Shown here: positions 1 to 9,163 of the stretch, piece after piece | How the letters are laid out: each line of letters opens with the position of its first letter | Numbering within the stretch: the stretch's first letter is position 1 | From: Pseudoteredinibacter isoporae | GTDB lineage: Bacteria; Pseudomonadota; Gammaproteobacteria; Pseudomonadales; Cellvibrionaceae | Reading direction: 5' to 3' | Assembly (NCBI RefSeq): GCF_011602085.1 | Contig: NZ_JAAONY010000002.1 | Span: forward strand, 1,116,001-1,180,000 | Length of the DNA stretch: 64,000 nucleotides | Made by a program: the position numbers and the translations under genes | Notes under the pieces: generated by a model | Databases searched by the model: none | Seen by the model: only the letters and a program-made list of their open reading frames with translations | What the model was told of the DNA's origin: nothing

Positions 1-2198
1 GGTGTTCCACGTACATCAACAACAATGCCATTGGGTAATTGACGTTCAAAACGATGGGCGCTGCCATGGCGTAGCAAATCCAGGCGGCGTGCAATGTCCT
101 GTTCACGATTGCTTGGATCGTCACCGTACATGCCGCGCTCGGCATTAATGCGATATAAATTTTCAACCGGACAACCGATGTACAAAGTACGTTCGGGATA
201 GTCAAACAATTTAGCGTAATGTTCGTTCCAGGCAACGAGCCGTAAATCCGCATCCACAACACTGATGCCCTGACTGACGGTTTCTACCGTGGTCTGCAAC
301 AAATCCTGATTAAAACGCAGCTGCTGGGAGGCGTTATCTACCAGCTCGGCAAAATCCTGCAATTTAAGTGGACGGTCACGGCTCAATAATTTCATCGAGC
401 GCTGGGCAGTGGCAGCACCCAGAATACTCGCCATAACCCCTTCCACTTCCTGCAACACAAACTGCGGAGCGAAGTCATCCACCATCAAACGTTGACCACT
501 GCGGTGCTCGAACAAACGCCAGTATTCCTGCATACGTTCGCGACCCACCAAAGGCTCCAGCAAGCTTTGCACCTGCCCCATGTGAACCTCGGTTAATGCC
601 AGCGGTTCCCCTACGCTTTCTTCAGTTAAATCTTCAATAAACAAACGGGCTTGCTGGGCTTCTCGTTGGCTGAGCTTGCTGAATGTGGAAACCAGCAAGA
701 ACGACAAGACATTGAAACCCAAACTCCAAAATACGCCGTGGGCCAAGGGGTCCCAGCCTTCACTGCCGAACAAATGCTGAGGTCGCAACCACTGCAATCC
801 CCATAGACCGGACTGCACAATGTTGTGTTCCGGGGCCAGCGCCGGTAATACCAGGCAATACAACCACAGACTGTAACCGGCAACCAAACCGATCAAAACC
901 CCAAGGCGATGGGCTTTACGCCAGTACAATCCCGCGATCAATGCCGGCGCAAACTGCGCTGCCGCCGCGAAGGACAGTAAGCCAATTGGAGCCAAGCCTT
1001 CCATCGAGGAAATCGCTTTGTGCACCAGCCAGCTCAGAATCAGCAAGGCAAAAATACTGAGGCGGCGAATCAAACGCAGGTGATTGCTGAGCGAGGTTAC
1101 CGAAAGCGAACGATCGCGATTAATGCGCAACCACAAAGGCGCTACCAGTTCGTTGGAAATCATAACCGCCAGAGTTACCGCCGCAACAATCACCATTCCG
1201 GTCGCTGCTGAAAAGCCACCGATAAAAGCAAGAATGGAAACCGCCGTATACCCCTGGCTGCTTGGCAAACTCAGAACCAGCGTATCGCCGGCTGCTTCAG
1301 AGCCAAGCAAATGCCCGGCTAAAACAATCGGCACAACCAACAGCGCAAACAAACCCACGTACAAAGGCGCAATAAAACGCGCTTTGCGCAAATCCCGGGG
1401 CTCTTGATACTCAACGACAGCCATATGAAACTGTCGGGGCAAGCACACAATGGCAATGGCGGCCAAAAGCGTTTGGGTGATAAAACCGGCCATACCCGGA
1501 CTGCTACCCATCCCTGCACTTTGCATCAATTGTGGCCAGCTGCGGTCTTCCATCTGCACGAGTAAAATGCTCACCGCCGCCATGGCCACCACCACGAAAG
1601 CCACCAGTTTCACAATGGATTCCAACGCGACGGCGGCCATAACGCCCCGGTTTCTTTCCCGACCTTCGAGATGACGCGTTCCAAAAAGAACCGCAAACAA
1701 GCCCATTAATAAAGCAGTGATCAAAGCGGTATCGATATTCAGCTGTGCGCTGGGGCCGTGGCTGCCCAAAACCTCCCAGGCCATGGAAACGGCACGCAGT
1801 TGCAATGCGATATAAGGCAGCGAACCGACAATTGCCAGAATGGCTACCAGCGCGGACAACCATTGGGATTTGCCATAGCGTGAGCCAATAAAGTCCGCGA
1901 TGGAGGTGACTTTGTGATACTCCCCCACTCGAAGAAGTTTTCTCAGGAAACGATAGCCCAGCAGAAACACCAGAATGGGGCCAAGGTAAATGGGCAGGTG
2001 GCTCCACATGTTTTCCATGGATTGCCCAACCGCGCCATAGAACGTCCAGGAGCTGCAATACACCCCCAGTGCCAGGGCGAACAGCATTGGTCGGTAGCGG
2101 TTATACCACTGCTGGGATTGATCGGCCCACCAAGCCACCAAAAACAGGAGGCCCACATAAATCAGAGCAATCAATAGAAGAAACGGCTGGTCAATCAT
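1..2198 (-). CDS. Sodium:solute symporter-PAS sensor protein (CrbS/MxtR-like), 3' end outside window
   Basis: An open reading frame starts at ATG 2196-2198 and runs without a stop to the window edge (about 732 codons visible). The N-terminal part is a multi-helix sodium:solute symporter (SLC5) domain: early residues read WTFYGAVGQS, then TSIADFIGSRYG and LPYIALQLRA, the pattern of symporter-coupled sensor kinases. The last visible part is a PAS domain ending in RFERQLPNGIVVDVRG. By family one expects STAC, PAS, HisKA, HATPase and perhaps a receiver; the kinase core lies beyond position 1, so kinase activity is inferred. It resembles the complete protein at 46422-49841 in architecture, so the genome carries at least two paralogues. 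The ligand is unknown; characterised relatives (CrbS, MxtR) act in acetate metabolism. Confidence 0.85.
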   Translation of the reverse strand, partial: MIDQPFLLLIALIYVGLLFLVAWWADQSQQWYNRYRPMLFALALGVYCSSWTFYGAVGQSMENMWSHLPIYLGPILVFLLGYRFLRKLLRVGEYHKVTSIADFIGSRYGKSQWLSALVAILAIVGSLPYIALQLRAVSMAWEVLGSHGPSAQLNIDTALITALLMGLFAVLFGTRHLEGRERNRGVMAAVALESIVKLVAFVVVAMAAVSILLVQMEDRSWPQLMQSAGMGSSPGMAGFITQTLLAAIAIVCLPRQFHMAVVEYQEPRDLRKARFIAPLYVGLFALLVVPIVLAGHLLGSEAAGDTLVLSLPSSQGYTAVSILAFIGGFSAATGMVIVAAVTLAVMISNELVAPLWLRINRDRSLSVTSLSNHLRLIRRLSIFALLILSWLVHKAISSMEGLAPIGLLSFAAAAQFAPALIAGLYWRKAHRLGVLIGLVAGYSLWLYCLVLPALAPEHNIVQSGLWGLQWLRPQHLFGSEGWDPLAHGVFWSLGFNVLSFLLVSTFSKLSQREAQQARLFIEDLTEESVGEPLALTEVHMGQVQSLLEPLVGRERMQEYWRLFEHRSGQRLMVDDFAPQFVLQEVEGVMASILGAATAQRSMKLLSRDRPLKLQDFAELVDNASQQLRFNQDLLQTTVETVSQGISVVDADLRLVAWNEHYAKLFDYPERTLYIGCPVENLYRINAERGMYGDDPSNREQDIARRLDLLRHGSAHRFERQLPNGIVVDVRGT

Positions 2199-2744
2199 TT
2201 GGCATCCGCAAATACAGGAATATTGACTAAAAAACGCTTTAGCATGTTACAAGCGCAATGATAGAACCATTAGACATTCGTCGCAGCACACGGGTAACCG
2301 AAATTACTGCCGCTTAAACTGCCAAATTGTTTGTCTATTCAGCAATGGAATTATTTTTCATCCACAGACTGAGTTACCCACATCTTCTGTGGATAAGTTT
2401 GTTAAAAGTTCGGTGAAAACCACAGCTAATCACGATTCTTCGGCCCCAGCAGCAACTTGATCATTTTTTAACCAGTCTATTATAAACCATTAAAATCAAC
2501 AACTTACACTATTTTCACAGCGTAAAACAAAATCACCTGCAATTTAAGGGGACTCATCACCGGTTTTTTTGACACTTGTGGATTAAAAACGGGCCTATTC
2601 AGTAGGCAATTACTAACCGTCCAGGCTAATAAGTAGGCTATTGTTGTCACTTGGTACTTTCTCGCGACGTAAAAATAGAAGCCTGCCCAGACAATGAACG
2701 GAGGATTCGAAGGACTTAAAAGCGTAATTCGAGAAAGCGCCCAC
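2199..2744. other. 546-bp non-coding region with DnaA-box-like cluster
   Basis: No credible gene is visible. The left half carries three sequences matching or one base off the DnaA box TTATCCACA within 39 bp, and a fourth about 180 bp away. Between them is an AT-rich stretch (about 2455-2530) starting with a GATC followed by a T-run. From 2593 to 2640 there are small repeated AGTAGGC units, one forming a GCCTA-N5-TAGGC hairpin. The region also has to hold the promoter of the minus-strand sensor gene, and it receives the 3' end of the ybfF transcript from the right. Confidence 0.5.
2358..2396. promoter_or_regulatory. Three clustered DnaA-box-like 9-mers
   Basis: TCATCCACA (2358-2366, one mismatch), TTACCCACA (2374-2382, one mismatch) and TGTGGATAA (2388-2396, a perfect TTATCCACA on the minus strand) lie within 39 bp. 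A further TGTGGATTA (one mismatch) sits at 2577-2585. The matches are read directly; DnaA binding is inferred. No dnaA, gyrB, mnmG, parA or rpmH gene is in the window, so an origin is not supported by neighbours. Confidence 0.4.
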
Positions 2745-3545
2745 TCAGGACGCTAGAAATTTAATGCACAGACGGGCGAAGGTGTCAGGTTTCTGAGCGT
2801 GCAACCAGTGAGTGCAACCCTGCATGACTTTTAGCTGTACCTTGGGGAAGCGAGAGACAACCGCTTCAGTATGGGCTTCCAATACATAGTCGGACAGTTC
2901 ACCCTTGATAAACAGGCAAGGCCCGGAATAACTCAGAGCACTGGGGGCAGCGACAAATTCATCGTAGGCGTCATACAGGCCCTCCAGATTCATACGCCAC
3001 TGGTAATGCCCTTCGCTATCTTTGTAGAGGCTTTTGAGCAGAAACTGGCGCACACCGGCTTCTTCAATCTTATCTTGCAGAAAGTGCTCTGCGTCCCGGC
3101 GCCCTTTCAGCTCCCCTAGCGGCAACGCGCGCAGGGCTGCAAAGATGCCATCATGGCGCCGCGGGTATTGCACCGGTGCGATATCCGCAACAATTAAGCG
3201 ACTTACCCGCTCGGGCCAATTCATGGCCAGCTCCATCGCGACCTTCCCGCCCAGGGAATGTCCGAGTAAAGCGCATTGCTGAATGTCCAGATGATCCAAC
3301 ACATCCAACAGCTGTAAAGCCATTGCATTCAAGCTCATGCCCTCACGATCTCGCCAGGGTGAACGACCATGATTGGGCAAATCTACCGACACCACCCGAT
3401 AATCCGGCTGCAAAGCGCGTGCGATGGCACCCAGGTTTTCCAGAGAGCCGAACAGGCCATGAACAAGCACCACGGTTTCCTGAGCCCCTTGGTCTTGGTC
3501 CTGATCTTCGTCTGCCTCAATCCGGTAGTTCAGCAACTCAGACAT
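2745..3545 (-). CDS. ybfF: Alpha/beta-hydrolase, YbfF-type esterase
   Basis: This 266-residue cytosolic alpha/beta hydrolase matches the size of E. coli YbfF (about 254), an esterase active on short acyl and acyl-CoA esters. Visible motifs are the oxyanion-hole HGLFGS near residue 29, DLPNHGRS near 55-62, the nucleophile elbow GHSLGG with Ser97, and a C-terminal GCTHWLHAQKP holding the catalytic His. The N terminus has an acidic DEDQDQDQ stretch not usual in the family. The start lies only 2 bp after the stop of the DUF1820 gene, so the two are very likely cotranscribed. Substrate in this organism is unknown. Confidence 0.85.
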   Translation of the reverse strand: MSELLNYRIEADEDQDQDQGAQETVVLVHGLFGSLENLGAIARALQPDYRVVSVDLPNHGRSPWRDREGMSLNAMALQLLDVLDHLDIQQCALLGHSLGGKVAMELAMNWPERVSRLIVADIAPVQYPRRHDGIFAALRALPLGELKGRRDAEHFLQDKIEEAGVRQFLLKSLYKDSEGHYQWRMNLEGLYDAYDEFVAAPSALSYSGPCLFIKGELSDYVLEAHTEAVVSRFPKVQLKVMQGCTHWLHAQKPDTFARLCIKFLAS

Positions 3546-3547
3546 GA

Positions 3548-3880
3548 TTATTCCGCCGGCGCTGGTTTGCCGGGCATGGTGGGAAACTGGGCAATTTTGT
3601 CCCCGGGCGCCACATCAGTCACTTTGCCAGTGCCCTGCTGCTCAACCTCATCAATGCGAATGATTGCTTGCATAGGAATAAAGGAACGTTTCACCGAGGC
3701 AAATTCGTTTTTCAACTTTTCTTCACCGGGGTCAACCAACAACTGGCTGCGCTCACCAAAGACAAACTCCTCGACTTCAATAAAGCCGTACATCTCACTT
3801 TGGTAAATGGCCCTGGCGTACACTTCATACACCTGGCTCTGGTTATAAAAAATAACTTTGTAAAAGGACTGCTCGGCCAT
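3548..3880 (-). CDS. DUF1820 family protein
   Basis: A 110-residue soluble protein starting MAEQSFYKVIFYNQ, with SMALL-domain character, an EVEEFVFGERS segment and a proline/alanine-rich tail. It matches DUF1820, conserved next to miaB in Pseudomonas relatives. I start it at ATG 3878-3880, where the conserved family N terminus begins, although the frame stays open to 3937. Function is not known. It is the first gene of an operon with ybfF (2 bp gap) and is divergent from miaB, so about 200 bp hold both promoters. Confidence 0.75.
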   Translation of the reverse strand: MAEQSFYKVIFYNQSQVYEVYARAIYQSEMYGFIEVEEFVFGERSQLLVDPGEEKLKNEFASVKRSFIPMQAIIRIDEVEQQGTGKVTDVAPGDKIAQFPTMPGKPAPAE

Positions 3881-4028
3881 AACGCTCTCAAAAAAGGGTC
3901 TCTGCAAATGAGACATAAAAAACAGGGATATTGCCATTCGGCTATGCCCCTTTAAATGGGGCCTAAAGTCCAGAATACAAGCGCTCTGGAAGGCAAATTA
4001 GGTACTGGGCATTCCCCCGCTCTGCCGC

Positions 4029-4034
4029 TATAAT
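4029..4034 (+). promoter_or_regulatory. Candidate -10 box upstream of miaB
   Basis: A perfect TATAAT lies about 45 bp before the miaB start codon, in the divergent intergenic region. No good -35 is seen 16-18 bp upstream, so this is only a candidate. The Shine-Dalgarno GAGAGA at 4071-4076 precedes ATG 4080 by a normal distance. Confidence 0.4.
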
Positions 4035-4079
4035 GCTCCGCCCGCAGATTAGCGCGTTTTTTAAGCAATTGAGAGAAAT

Positions 4080-5480
4080 ATGTCAGTCACCGAGTCCAAC
4101 AACGCCATCACCCCAGACACCTCTGAGAGCAGCGTGAAAAAGCTGTTTATTCAGACCCATGGCTGCCAGATGAATGAATATGATTCGGCTCGTATGCGTG
4201 ACCTGCTGGGTGATAGTCATCAGATGGAAACCACTGACGACCCATCCGAGGCGGATGTCTTGTTGGTAAATACTTGCTCTATTAGGGAAAAAGCCCAGGA
4301 TAAGCTCTACCATCAACTTGGCCGCTGGAAGCAATACAAAGAAAAGAATCCGGATTTGATCATCGGCGTGGGCGGCTGTGTAGCCAGCCAGGAAGGTGAT
4401 GCCATTGCCAAGCGCGCACCCTATGTGGATCTGATTTTCGGCCCACAGACCCTGCATCGCCTGCCGGAAATGATGGAAACCCACAAAAGCGACAATGGCG
4501 CCGTAGTGGTCGACATCAGCTTCCCGGAAATTGAGAAGTTCGACAATCTTCCTACCCCTGAAGCCGATGGCGTCAGTGCGTTTGTATCCATCATGGAAGG
4601 CTGCTCAAAATACTGCACCTTCTGTGTTGTTCCTTATACCCGTGGTGAAGAAGTCAGCCGTCCAGTGAACGATGTGATGGCGGAAGTTGCCGCCCTCGCT
4701 GCTCAGGGCGTCCGTGAAATCAACTTGCTCGGTCAAAACGTAAACGCCTATCGTGGTGACAATGGCGAAGGCGATATCGTCGATTTGGCCGAACTGATCA
4801 CCTACGTCGCCGCTGTTGAAGGCATCGACCGCATTCGCTTCACCACGTCTCATCCGGTGGAATTCTCTGACAGCCTGATCGAGGTGTACGGGGAAGTCCC
4901 CGAGTTGGTCAGCCATTTACACCTGCCGGTGCAAAGCGGCTCCGATCGTATTTTGATGGCCATGAAACGCGGCCACACCTGCCTGGAATACAAATCCAAA
5001 TTGCGTCGCCTGAAAGCGGTTCGCCCGGACATTTGTTTTTCTTCCGATTTTATTATCGGCTTCCCAGGCGAAACCGAGAGAGACTTTGAAGCAACGATGA
5101 AGTTAATCGGAGACATGAATTTCGATATGTCTTTCTCTTTCATCTACAGCTCGCGTCCCGGTACACCCGCCGCTGATTTACCCGACGACACCGATGAGTC
5201 GGTAAAAAAACAGCGCCTGAAAATTTTGCAGGATCGTATCAATCAACAATCCATGGACATCAGCCGCAAAATGGTCGGCAATGTTGAGCGCGTTCTGGTA
5301 AGTGGTTACTCCAAAAAAGATCCAGGTCAACTGGCCGGACGTACAGAGAATAACCGCGTGGTTAACTTCCGCTGCGAACAGGCCGAATTGATCGGCAAGT
5401 TTGCCGACATCCTGATTGAAGAAGCTCTGCCCAACTCCTTACGCGGCACCTTGATCAGCAGCGAGCTGGACGAGCAATAA
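4080..5480 (+). CDS. miaB: tRNA-2-methylthio-N6-dimethylallyladenosine synthase MiaB
   Basis: This radical-SAM methylthiotransferase converts i6A37 to ms2i6A37 in tRNAs reading UNN codons. At 466 residues it has the normal length. The N-terminal UPF0004 domain carries the three auxiliary-cluster cysteines: Cys29 in [10 protein letters not shown], Cys66 in NTCSIREKA and Cys100 in GGCVAS. The radical-SAM cluster is bound by CSKYCTFC (Cys175, 179, 182), followed by VPYTRGEE. The C-terminal TRAM domain ends the protein. It heads the usual miaB-phoH-ybeY-corC series. A stem-loop lies downstream before phoH, so phoH may also have its own promoter. Confidence 0.97.
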   Translation: MSVTESNNAITPDTSESSVKKLFIQTHGCQMNEYDSARMRDLLGDSHQMETTDDPSEADVLLVNTCSIREKAQDKLYHQLGRWKQYKEKNPDLIIGVGGCVASQEGDAIAKRAPYVDLIFGPQTLHRLPEMMETHKSDNGAVVVDISFPEIEKFDNLPTPEADGVSAFVSIMEGCSKYCTFCVVPYTRGEEVSRPVNDVMAEVAALAAQGVREINLLGQNVNAYRGDNGEGDIVDLAELITYVAAVEGIDRIRFTTSHPVEFSDSLIEVYGEVPELVSHLHLPVQSGSDRILMAMKRGHTCLEYKSKLRRLKAVRPDICFSSDFIIGFPGETERDFEATMKLIGDMNFDMSFSFIYSSRPGTPAADLPDDTDESVKKQRLKILQDRINQQSMDISRKMVGNVERVLVSGYSKKDPGQLAGRTENNRVVNFRCEQAELIGKFADILIEEALPNSLRGTLISSELDEQ

Positions 5481-5533
5481 TATCGCCCCAGCGGTCACAT
5501 TTTGGTGATAAGACTCGTCTATAGTATGAGTAG

Positions 5534-5558
5534 AGCCACTGGCGTGAAATCAGTGGCT
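5534..5558 (+). terminator. Stem-loop between miaB and phoH
   Basis: AGCCACTG (5534-5541) pairs with CAGTGGCT (5551-5558) around a 9-base loop. No U-run follows, so it may be a weak terminator or an mRNA-stabilising hairpin. Confidence 0.4.
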
Positions 5559-5651
5559 AATAAACCAGCGCAATAAAAGCGTATTTTTTAGGACATAAGC
5601 GATATTTCGCCTGATGGTATTTTGCAGTAAGCTGAGGCCATCGAAACAACA

Positions 5652-6764
5652 GTGAGACAAGAAACACTTTTGAACAGCACAGATTTAACGAGCACCGAAC
5701 TGGACAGCGAAGACCTTACTGCCCAGCAAAGCGCTAAGCCCTCCAAAGCAAAAACCAGTGCCAATCATCGTATAACACTGGAGCCTGCCGATAGCCGCCG
5801 ATTGGCCAGCCTGAACGGCCAATTCGATCGCCACCTGCGACAAATTGAAGAACGTCTTGGCATTGAAATTCGAAATCGCGGCAATCAATTCAGTTTTATC
5901 GGTCAACGCGGTAAGACCCTCGCGGCGGCTAAAATTCTGCAGCAGCTCTATGCCATTACCGAAAAAGAAGAACTCACGCCCGACGAAATTCACCTTGCCC
6001 TACAAGACAACAGTGTAGAAGAACATATGTCAGATACTCCCGTTGCCGAACAGACGGCCAGTCACAGCAAAGTTGAAACCCCACTTACCCTGATTCGCAC
6101 CAAAAAGTGCACCGTAAAACCTCGCGGTAAGAATCAACAGAAATACGTTCGCGCCGTGCAGACCAACGACATTAACTTTGGCATTGGCCCTGCGGGAACC
6201 GGTAAAACCTATCTTGCCGTTGCCTGTGCAGTGGAAGCGTTACTGAAAGACGAAATCGAACGCATTCTGCTGGTACGCCCTGCGGTGGAAGCCGGTGAAA
6301 AACTGGGCTTTCTGCCCGGTGACTTATCCCAAAAAGTCGATCCTTACCTGCGTCCTTTATACGATGCGCTGTACGAGATGCTGGGTTTTGAAACCGTCGA
6401 CAAGCTGATCGAACGTAATGTTATTGAAGTTGCGCCACTGGCTTATATGCGCGGCCGCACATTGAACAATGCCTTTGTCATCCTGGACGAAAGCCAGAAC
6501 ACCACGCGCGAGCAAATGAAAATGTTTTTGACCCGCATCGGTTTCGGTTCGACCGCGGTCATCAATGGTGATCCGAGCCAGATCGATCTGCCGCGGGGCA
6601 TCGCTTCAGGATTGCGTCACGCCATTGAGGTACTCGAAGGCGTGAACGGCATCAGCTTTACCTTCTTTAATTCCAAAGATGTGGTTCGCCACCCATTGGT
6701 TCAACGCATTGTTGAAGCTTACGACGATTTCGATGAGCAGCAGGAGAAGACTCGCAGTGAGTGA
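5652..6764 (+). CDS. phoH: PhoH-like ATPase (YbeZ)
   Basis: A 370-residue cytosolic P-loop NTPase of the PhoH/YbeZ family, functionally linked to YbeY and RNA metabolism. Residues 40-105 form the N-terminal KH-like region ([10 protein letters not shown] onward), residues 110-165 a variable linker, and Walker A is GPAGTGKT (179-186). Walker B is the VILDESQN segment. The start is uncertain: GTG 5652 gives this length but has no good ribosome site, and TTG 5670 is an alternative. It overlaps ybeY by 8 bp, implying translational coupling. The N terminus is somewhat longer than in typical family members. Confidence 0.92.
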   Translation: MRQETLLNSTDLTSTELDSEDLTAQQSAKPSKAKTSANHRITLEPADSRRLASLNGQFDRHLRQIEERLGIEIRNRGNQFSFIGQRGKTLAAAKILQQLYAITEKEELTPDEIHLALQDNSVEEHMSDTPVAEQTASHSKVETPLTLIRTKKCTVKPRGKNQQKYVRAVQTNDINFGIGPAGTGKTYLAVACAVEALLKDEIERILLVRPAVEAGEKLGFLPGDLSQKVDPYLRPLYDALYEMLGFETVDKLIERNVIEVAPLAYMRGRTLNNAFVILDESQNTTREQMKMFLTRIGFGSTAVINGDPSQIDLPRGIASGLRHAIEVLEGVNGISFTFFNSKDVVRHPLVQRIVEAYDDFDEQQEKTRSE

Positions 6765-7221
6765 GCTGCACATCGATCTTGAGGACGTCTCGGGTCAAGG
6801 TGGCAATCCCAGCGAAGCCGACTTTCAACGCTGGATCGGCCCTGCACTCCAACAACGTCGCGACCAAGCTGAGCTGAGCATTCGCATTGTCGATGAAGCA
6901 GAAAGCCAAAGCCTGAATCACCAATATCGCGGGAAAGACAAACCCACAAACGTTTTGTCCTTCCCGGCCGATTTACCGCCCGAGCTGGAACTGCCCTTGC
7001 TGGGTGATCTGGTGATCTGCGCGGCTGTGGTGGAACGCGAGGCAAAAGAACAGAACAAAGCCCTGGAAGCCCACTGGGCCCATATGGCCATACACGGCTG
7101 CCTGCACCTGATTGGCTACGACCATATCGACGATCAGGAAGCCGAGGAAATGGAAGCCCTGGAAAGTCAATTGATTACCGGGCTGGGCTACCCGGAACCC
7201 TATCCTGACGATGAGGACTAA
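6757..7221 (+). CDS. ybeY: Endoribonuclease YbeY
   Basis: A metal-dependent endoribonuclease involved in 16S rRNA maturation and ribosome quality control. The zinc motif is visible as [11 protein letters not shown], fitting the HGxLHLxGYDH signature. I use GTG 6757 because it gives 154 residues (E. coli 155), sits 10 bases after AGGAG (6742-6746) and makes the protein begin SELHIDLED. The open frame extends upstream to 6679, but that segment lies wholly inside phoH. An ATG at 6733 is a less likely alternative. Confidence 0.93.
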   Translation: MSELHIDLEDVSGQGGNPSEADFQRWIGPALQQRRDQAELSIRIVDEAESQSLNHQYRGKDKPTNVLSFPADLPPELELPLLGDLVICAAVVEREAKEQNKALEAHWAHMAIHGCLHLIGYDHIDDQEAEEMEALESQLITGLGYPEPYPDDED

Positions 7222-7325
7222 TTGTCAGGAAAACGCAGATTAATAGCACAGCAAAAAGCATGGTTTTCCAGTAAAAGCCAGTGCTAGAATAGTCGCCCCT
7301 AAAAAACAGAGGAGCCATATTCGCC

Positions 7326-8183
7326 ATGAGCGAAGACCCGTCGAGTAGTCAGCCGAATGGCCAGGAAAAATCCTGGTTAGATCGCTTTTTCAGCAACTTC
7401 TCCAGCGAACCCAACTCACGAGAGGAGCTGCTGGCCATCATCAAAGAGGCCGCCGAACGCGAGCTTCTGGATGAAGAAGCCCTGAGCATTATTGAAGGCG
7501 CCCTGGATGTGGCCGACCAGCAGGTTCGCGAGGTGCTGATTCCTCGCCCGCAAATGGTCGTTCTGAACATCGAAGACAGCCCCACCGATTTGCTACCCAA
7601 AGTCATTGAATCCGGGCACTCCCGCTTTCCAGTGATTGGCGAATCCATTGACGACATCAAAGGCATCCTCCTGGCCAAAGACCTTCTGCCCCTGATTCTG
7701 GGCGGCACCGAAGACTTTGACTTGTCCAAAATCATCCGGCCTGCCGTGGTGATACCGGAAAGCAAGCGCCTGAATGTGCTGCTGCGCGAATTCCGCGAAA
7801 ACCGCTACCACATGGCTATGGTGATCGACGAATACGGCGGTATTGCCGGCCTCGTCACCATTGAAGACCTGCTTGAAGAGATTGTTGGTGAAATCGAAGA
7901 TGAGACGGATGAAGAGGAAGAAGAAGCCTCCATTCGCCAGGTTTCAGACAGCGACTACATCGTCAAAGCCTTGACGCCCATTGAAGAGTTCAATCAGCAA
8001 TTTACCTCCGGCTTCAGCGAAGATGAGTTCGATACCATCGGCGGCATTGTTATGCAGGCCTTCGGGCATCTCCCAAGCCGCAATGAACAGATCGAGATTC
8101 AGGGCTTCCAATTCAAGGTGCTCTACTCCGACAGTCGCAAAATCCACTTGCTGCGCCTGACGGTGCCCGGCAAAGACAGCTAG
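7326..8183 (+). CDS. corC: CorC/YbeX family CBS-domain protein
   Basis: A 285-residue protein with an N-terminal linker, a CBS pair (about residues 65-190; [10 protein letters not shown], then [20 protein letters not shown]) and a C-terminal CorC_HlyC domain. It is tied to Mg/Co efflux and, through its locus, to ribosome metabolism. No membrane segment is visible, as in short soluble CorC. A very acidic run (DETDEEEEE) separates the two domains. GAGGAG precedes the ATG. In most gammaproteobacteria lnt follows directly; here a small DUF3820 gene follows instead. Confidence 0.93.
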   Translation: MSEDPSSSQPNGQEKSWLDRFFSNFSSEPNSREELLAIIKEAAERELLDEEALSIIEGALDVADQQVREVLIPRPQMVVLNIEDSPTDLLPKVIESGHSRFPVIGESIDDIKGILLAKDLLPLILGGTEDFDLSKIIRPAVVIPESKRLNVLLREFRENRYHMAMVIDEYGGIAGLVTIEDLLEEIVGEIEDETDEEEEEASIRQVSDSDYIVKALTPIEEFNQQFTSGFSEDEFDTIGGIVMQAFGHLPSRNEQIEIQGFQFKVLYSDSRKIHLLRLTVPGKDS

Positions 8184-8203
8184 TCAAAGAGGCGACGACA
8201 AGC

Positions 8204-8443
8204 GTGGATGATCTCGACCCGGGCATGCTGCTGGAGCTGGTGCAACAGAGTATGCCCTATGGCAAATATCAGGGCCGCATCCTGGCCGACCTGCCCGAAC
8301 CCTATCTGGTATGGATGAATGGCCAGGGCTTTCCCGAAGGCAAGCTGGGCCGCCAGCTCGCCCTGCTTTATCAGATCAAACTCAATGGTCTGGAGTATTT
8401 GCTGGAACCATTGCGCAAGGGCAACATTCCCCATATCCACTAG
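8204..8443 (+). CDS. DUF3820 (QSregVF-type) small protein
   Basis: A 79-residue protein beginning at GTG 8204, 20 bp after corC. The pattern MPYGKYQGRILADLPEPYL and GKLGRQLALLYQIKLNGLEYLL is characteristic of DUF3820, annotated in Pseudomonas as a quorum-sensing-regulated virulence factor family. The fold is a compact alpha/beta domain; the biochemical role is not known. A Shine-Dalgarno AAGAGG precedes the GTG. It is probably cotranscribed with corC. Confidence 0.75.
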   Translation: MDDLDPGMLLELVQQSMPYGKYQGRILADLPEPYLVWMNGQGFPEGKLGRQLALLYQIKLNGLEYLLEPLRKGNIPHIH

Positions 8444-8557
8444 ACCTTTCCTGGTCATGAGCTTTCCGAAGCCACATCAGCACAGTTGGCACAGACTGTG
8501 CTTTATTCATGCTGAGTCTTCATTTTCCGTCAACTGATCGACACAGAGTTGTGCACC

Positions 8558-9091
8558 ATGGAAAGCTTAAATTACTGGCCTATGCTGGAAACCTCTATCA
8601 ATATTGCCCTGGGCGCCATCATTGCAGGTGTAAGCACCTGGGTGGTGATGCGTCAAAAAGATGTGTATCAGGATAAACTCGAGAGCGGCGACCGACGAGT
8701 CGATATGCTGGAAGCAATTTCCGCGGATGTGGGCCAGGTCAATCACATCTTCGCCAAATACTCTGCGCTGGTGATTGAATCCTACCGCTTTGGTGAGCAA
8801 TGGCCCTCCGGCCGCCGGGAAGAGTTATCCCAGGTGAACGCCGAACTGGTCAAGGAATTCAAAAAACTGGCCGATGCAGAGACCCGCCTGTTGATGCTCG
8901 GTGAAAAACTGATGGAACGCAGCTTGAGATTGTATGGCGCTCGAATCGCGCACTTTCGAAAAGAAGTCTTCGTTGGCCGCCAGGATATTAAAGAAAATGA
9001 AATCGTCAGTTTGAAACAGGAAGTCGCTACCCAAAGGGAAAAGTTTTACGACCTGCTCAGCAAACGCTACGACCGCCTGCTGGCCGCCTAA
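8558..9091 (+). CDS. Membrane-anchored coiled-coil protein of unknown function
   Basis: I do not recognise a named family. The 177-residue product has one N-terminal membrane segment (about residues 10-30, ETSINIALGAIIAGVSTWVV), then a charged, mostly helical cytosolic region rich in E, K, R and L with heptad-like spacing, including VSLKQEVATQREKFYDLLSK near the end. ATG 8558 follows AGAG at a good distance and is preferred over TTG 8549. A strong terminator follows at 9117. Confidence 0.6.
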   Translation: MESLNYWPMLETSINIALGAIIAGVSTWVVMRQKDVYQDKLESGDRRVDMLEAISADVGQVNHIFAKYSALVIESYRFGEQWPSGRREELSQVNAELVKEFKKLADAETRLLMLGEKLMERSLRLYGARIAHFRKEVFVGRQDIKENEIVSLKQEVATQREKFYDLLSKRYDRLLAA

Positions 9092-9116
9092 GCCATAAAG
9101 AGCCTGAAACACAAAT

Positions 9117-9148
9117 AAAAAGAGCCGAGCAAACGCCCGGCTCTTTTT
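9117..9148. terminator. Bidirectional intrinsic terminator
   Basis: A GAGCCGAGC / GCCCGGCTC stem with a short loop is flanked by an A-run on the left and a T-run on the right, so it can end both the plus-strand 8558 gene and the minus-strand enoyl-CoA hydratase gene, which converge here. Confidence 0.85.
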
Positions 9149-9163
9149 ATGCAGTGAACAGAA

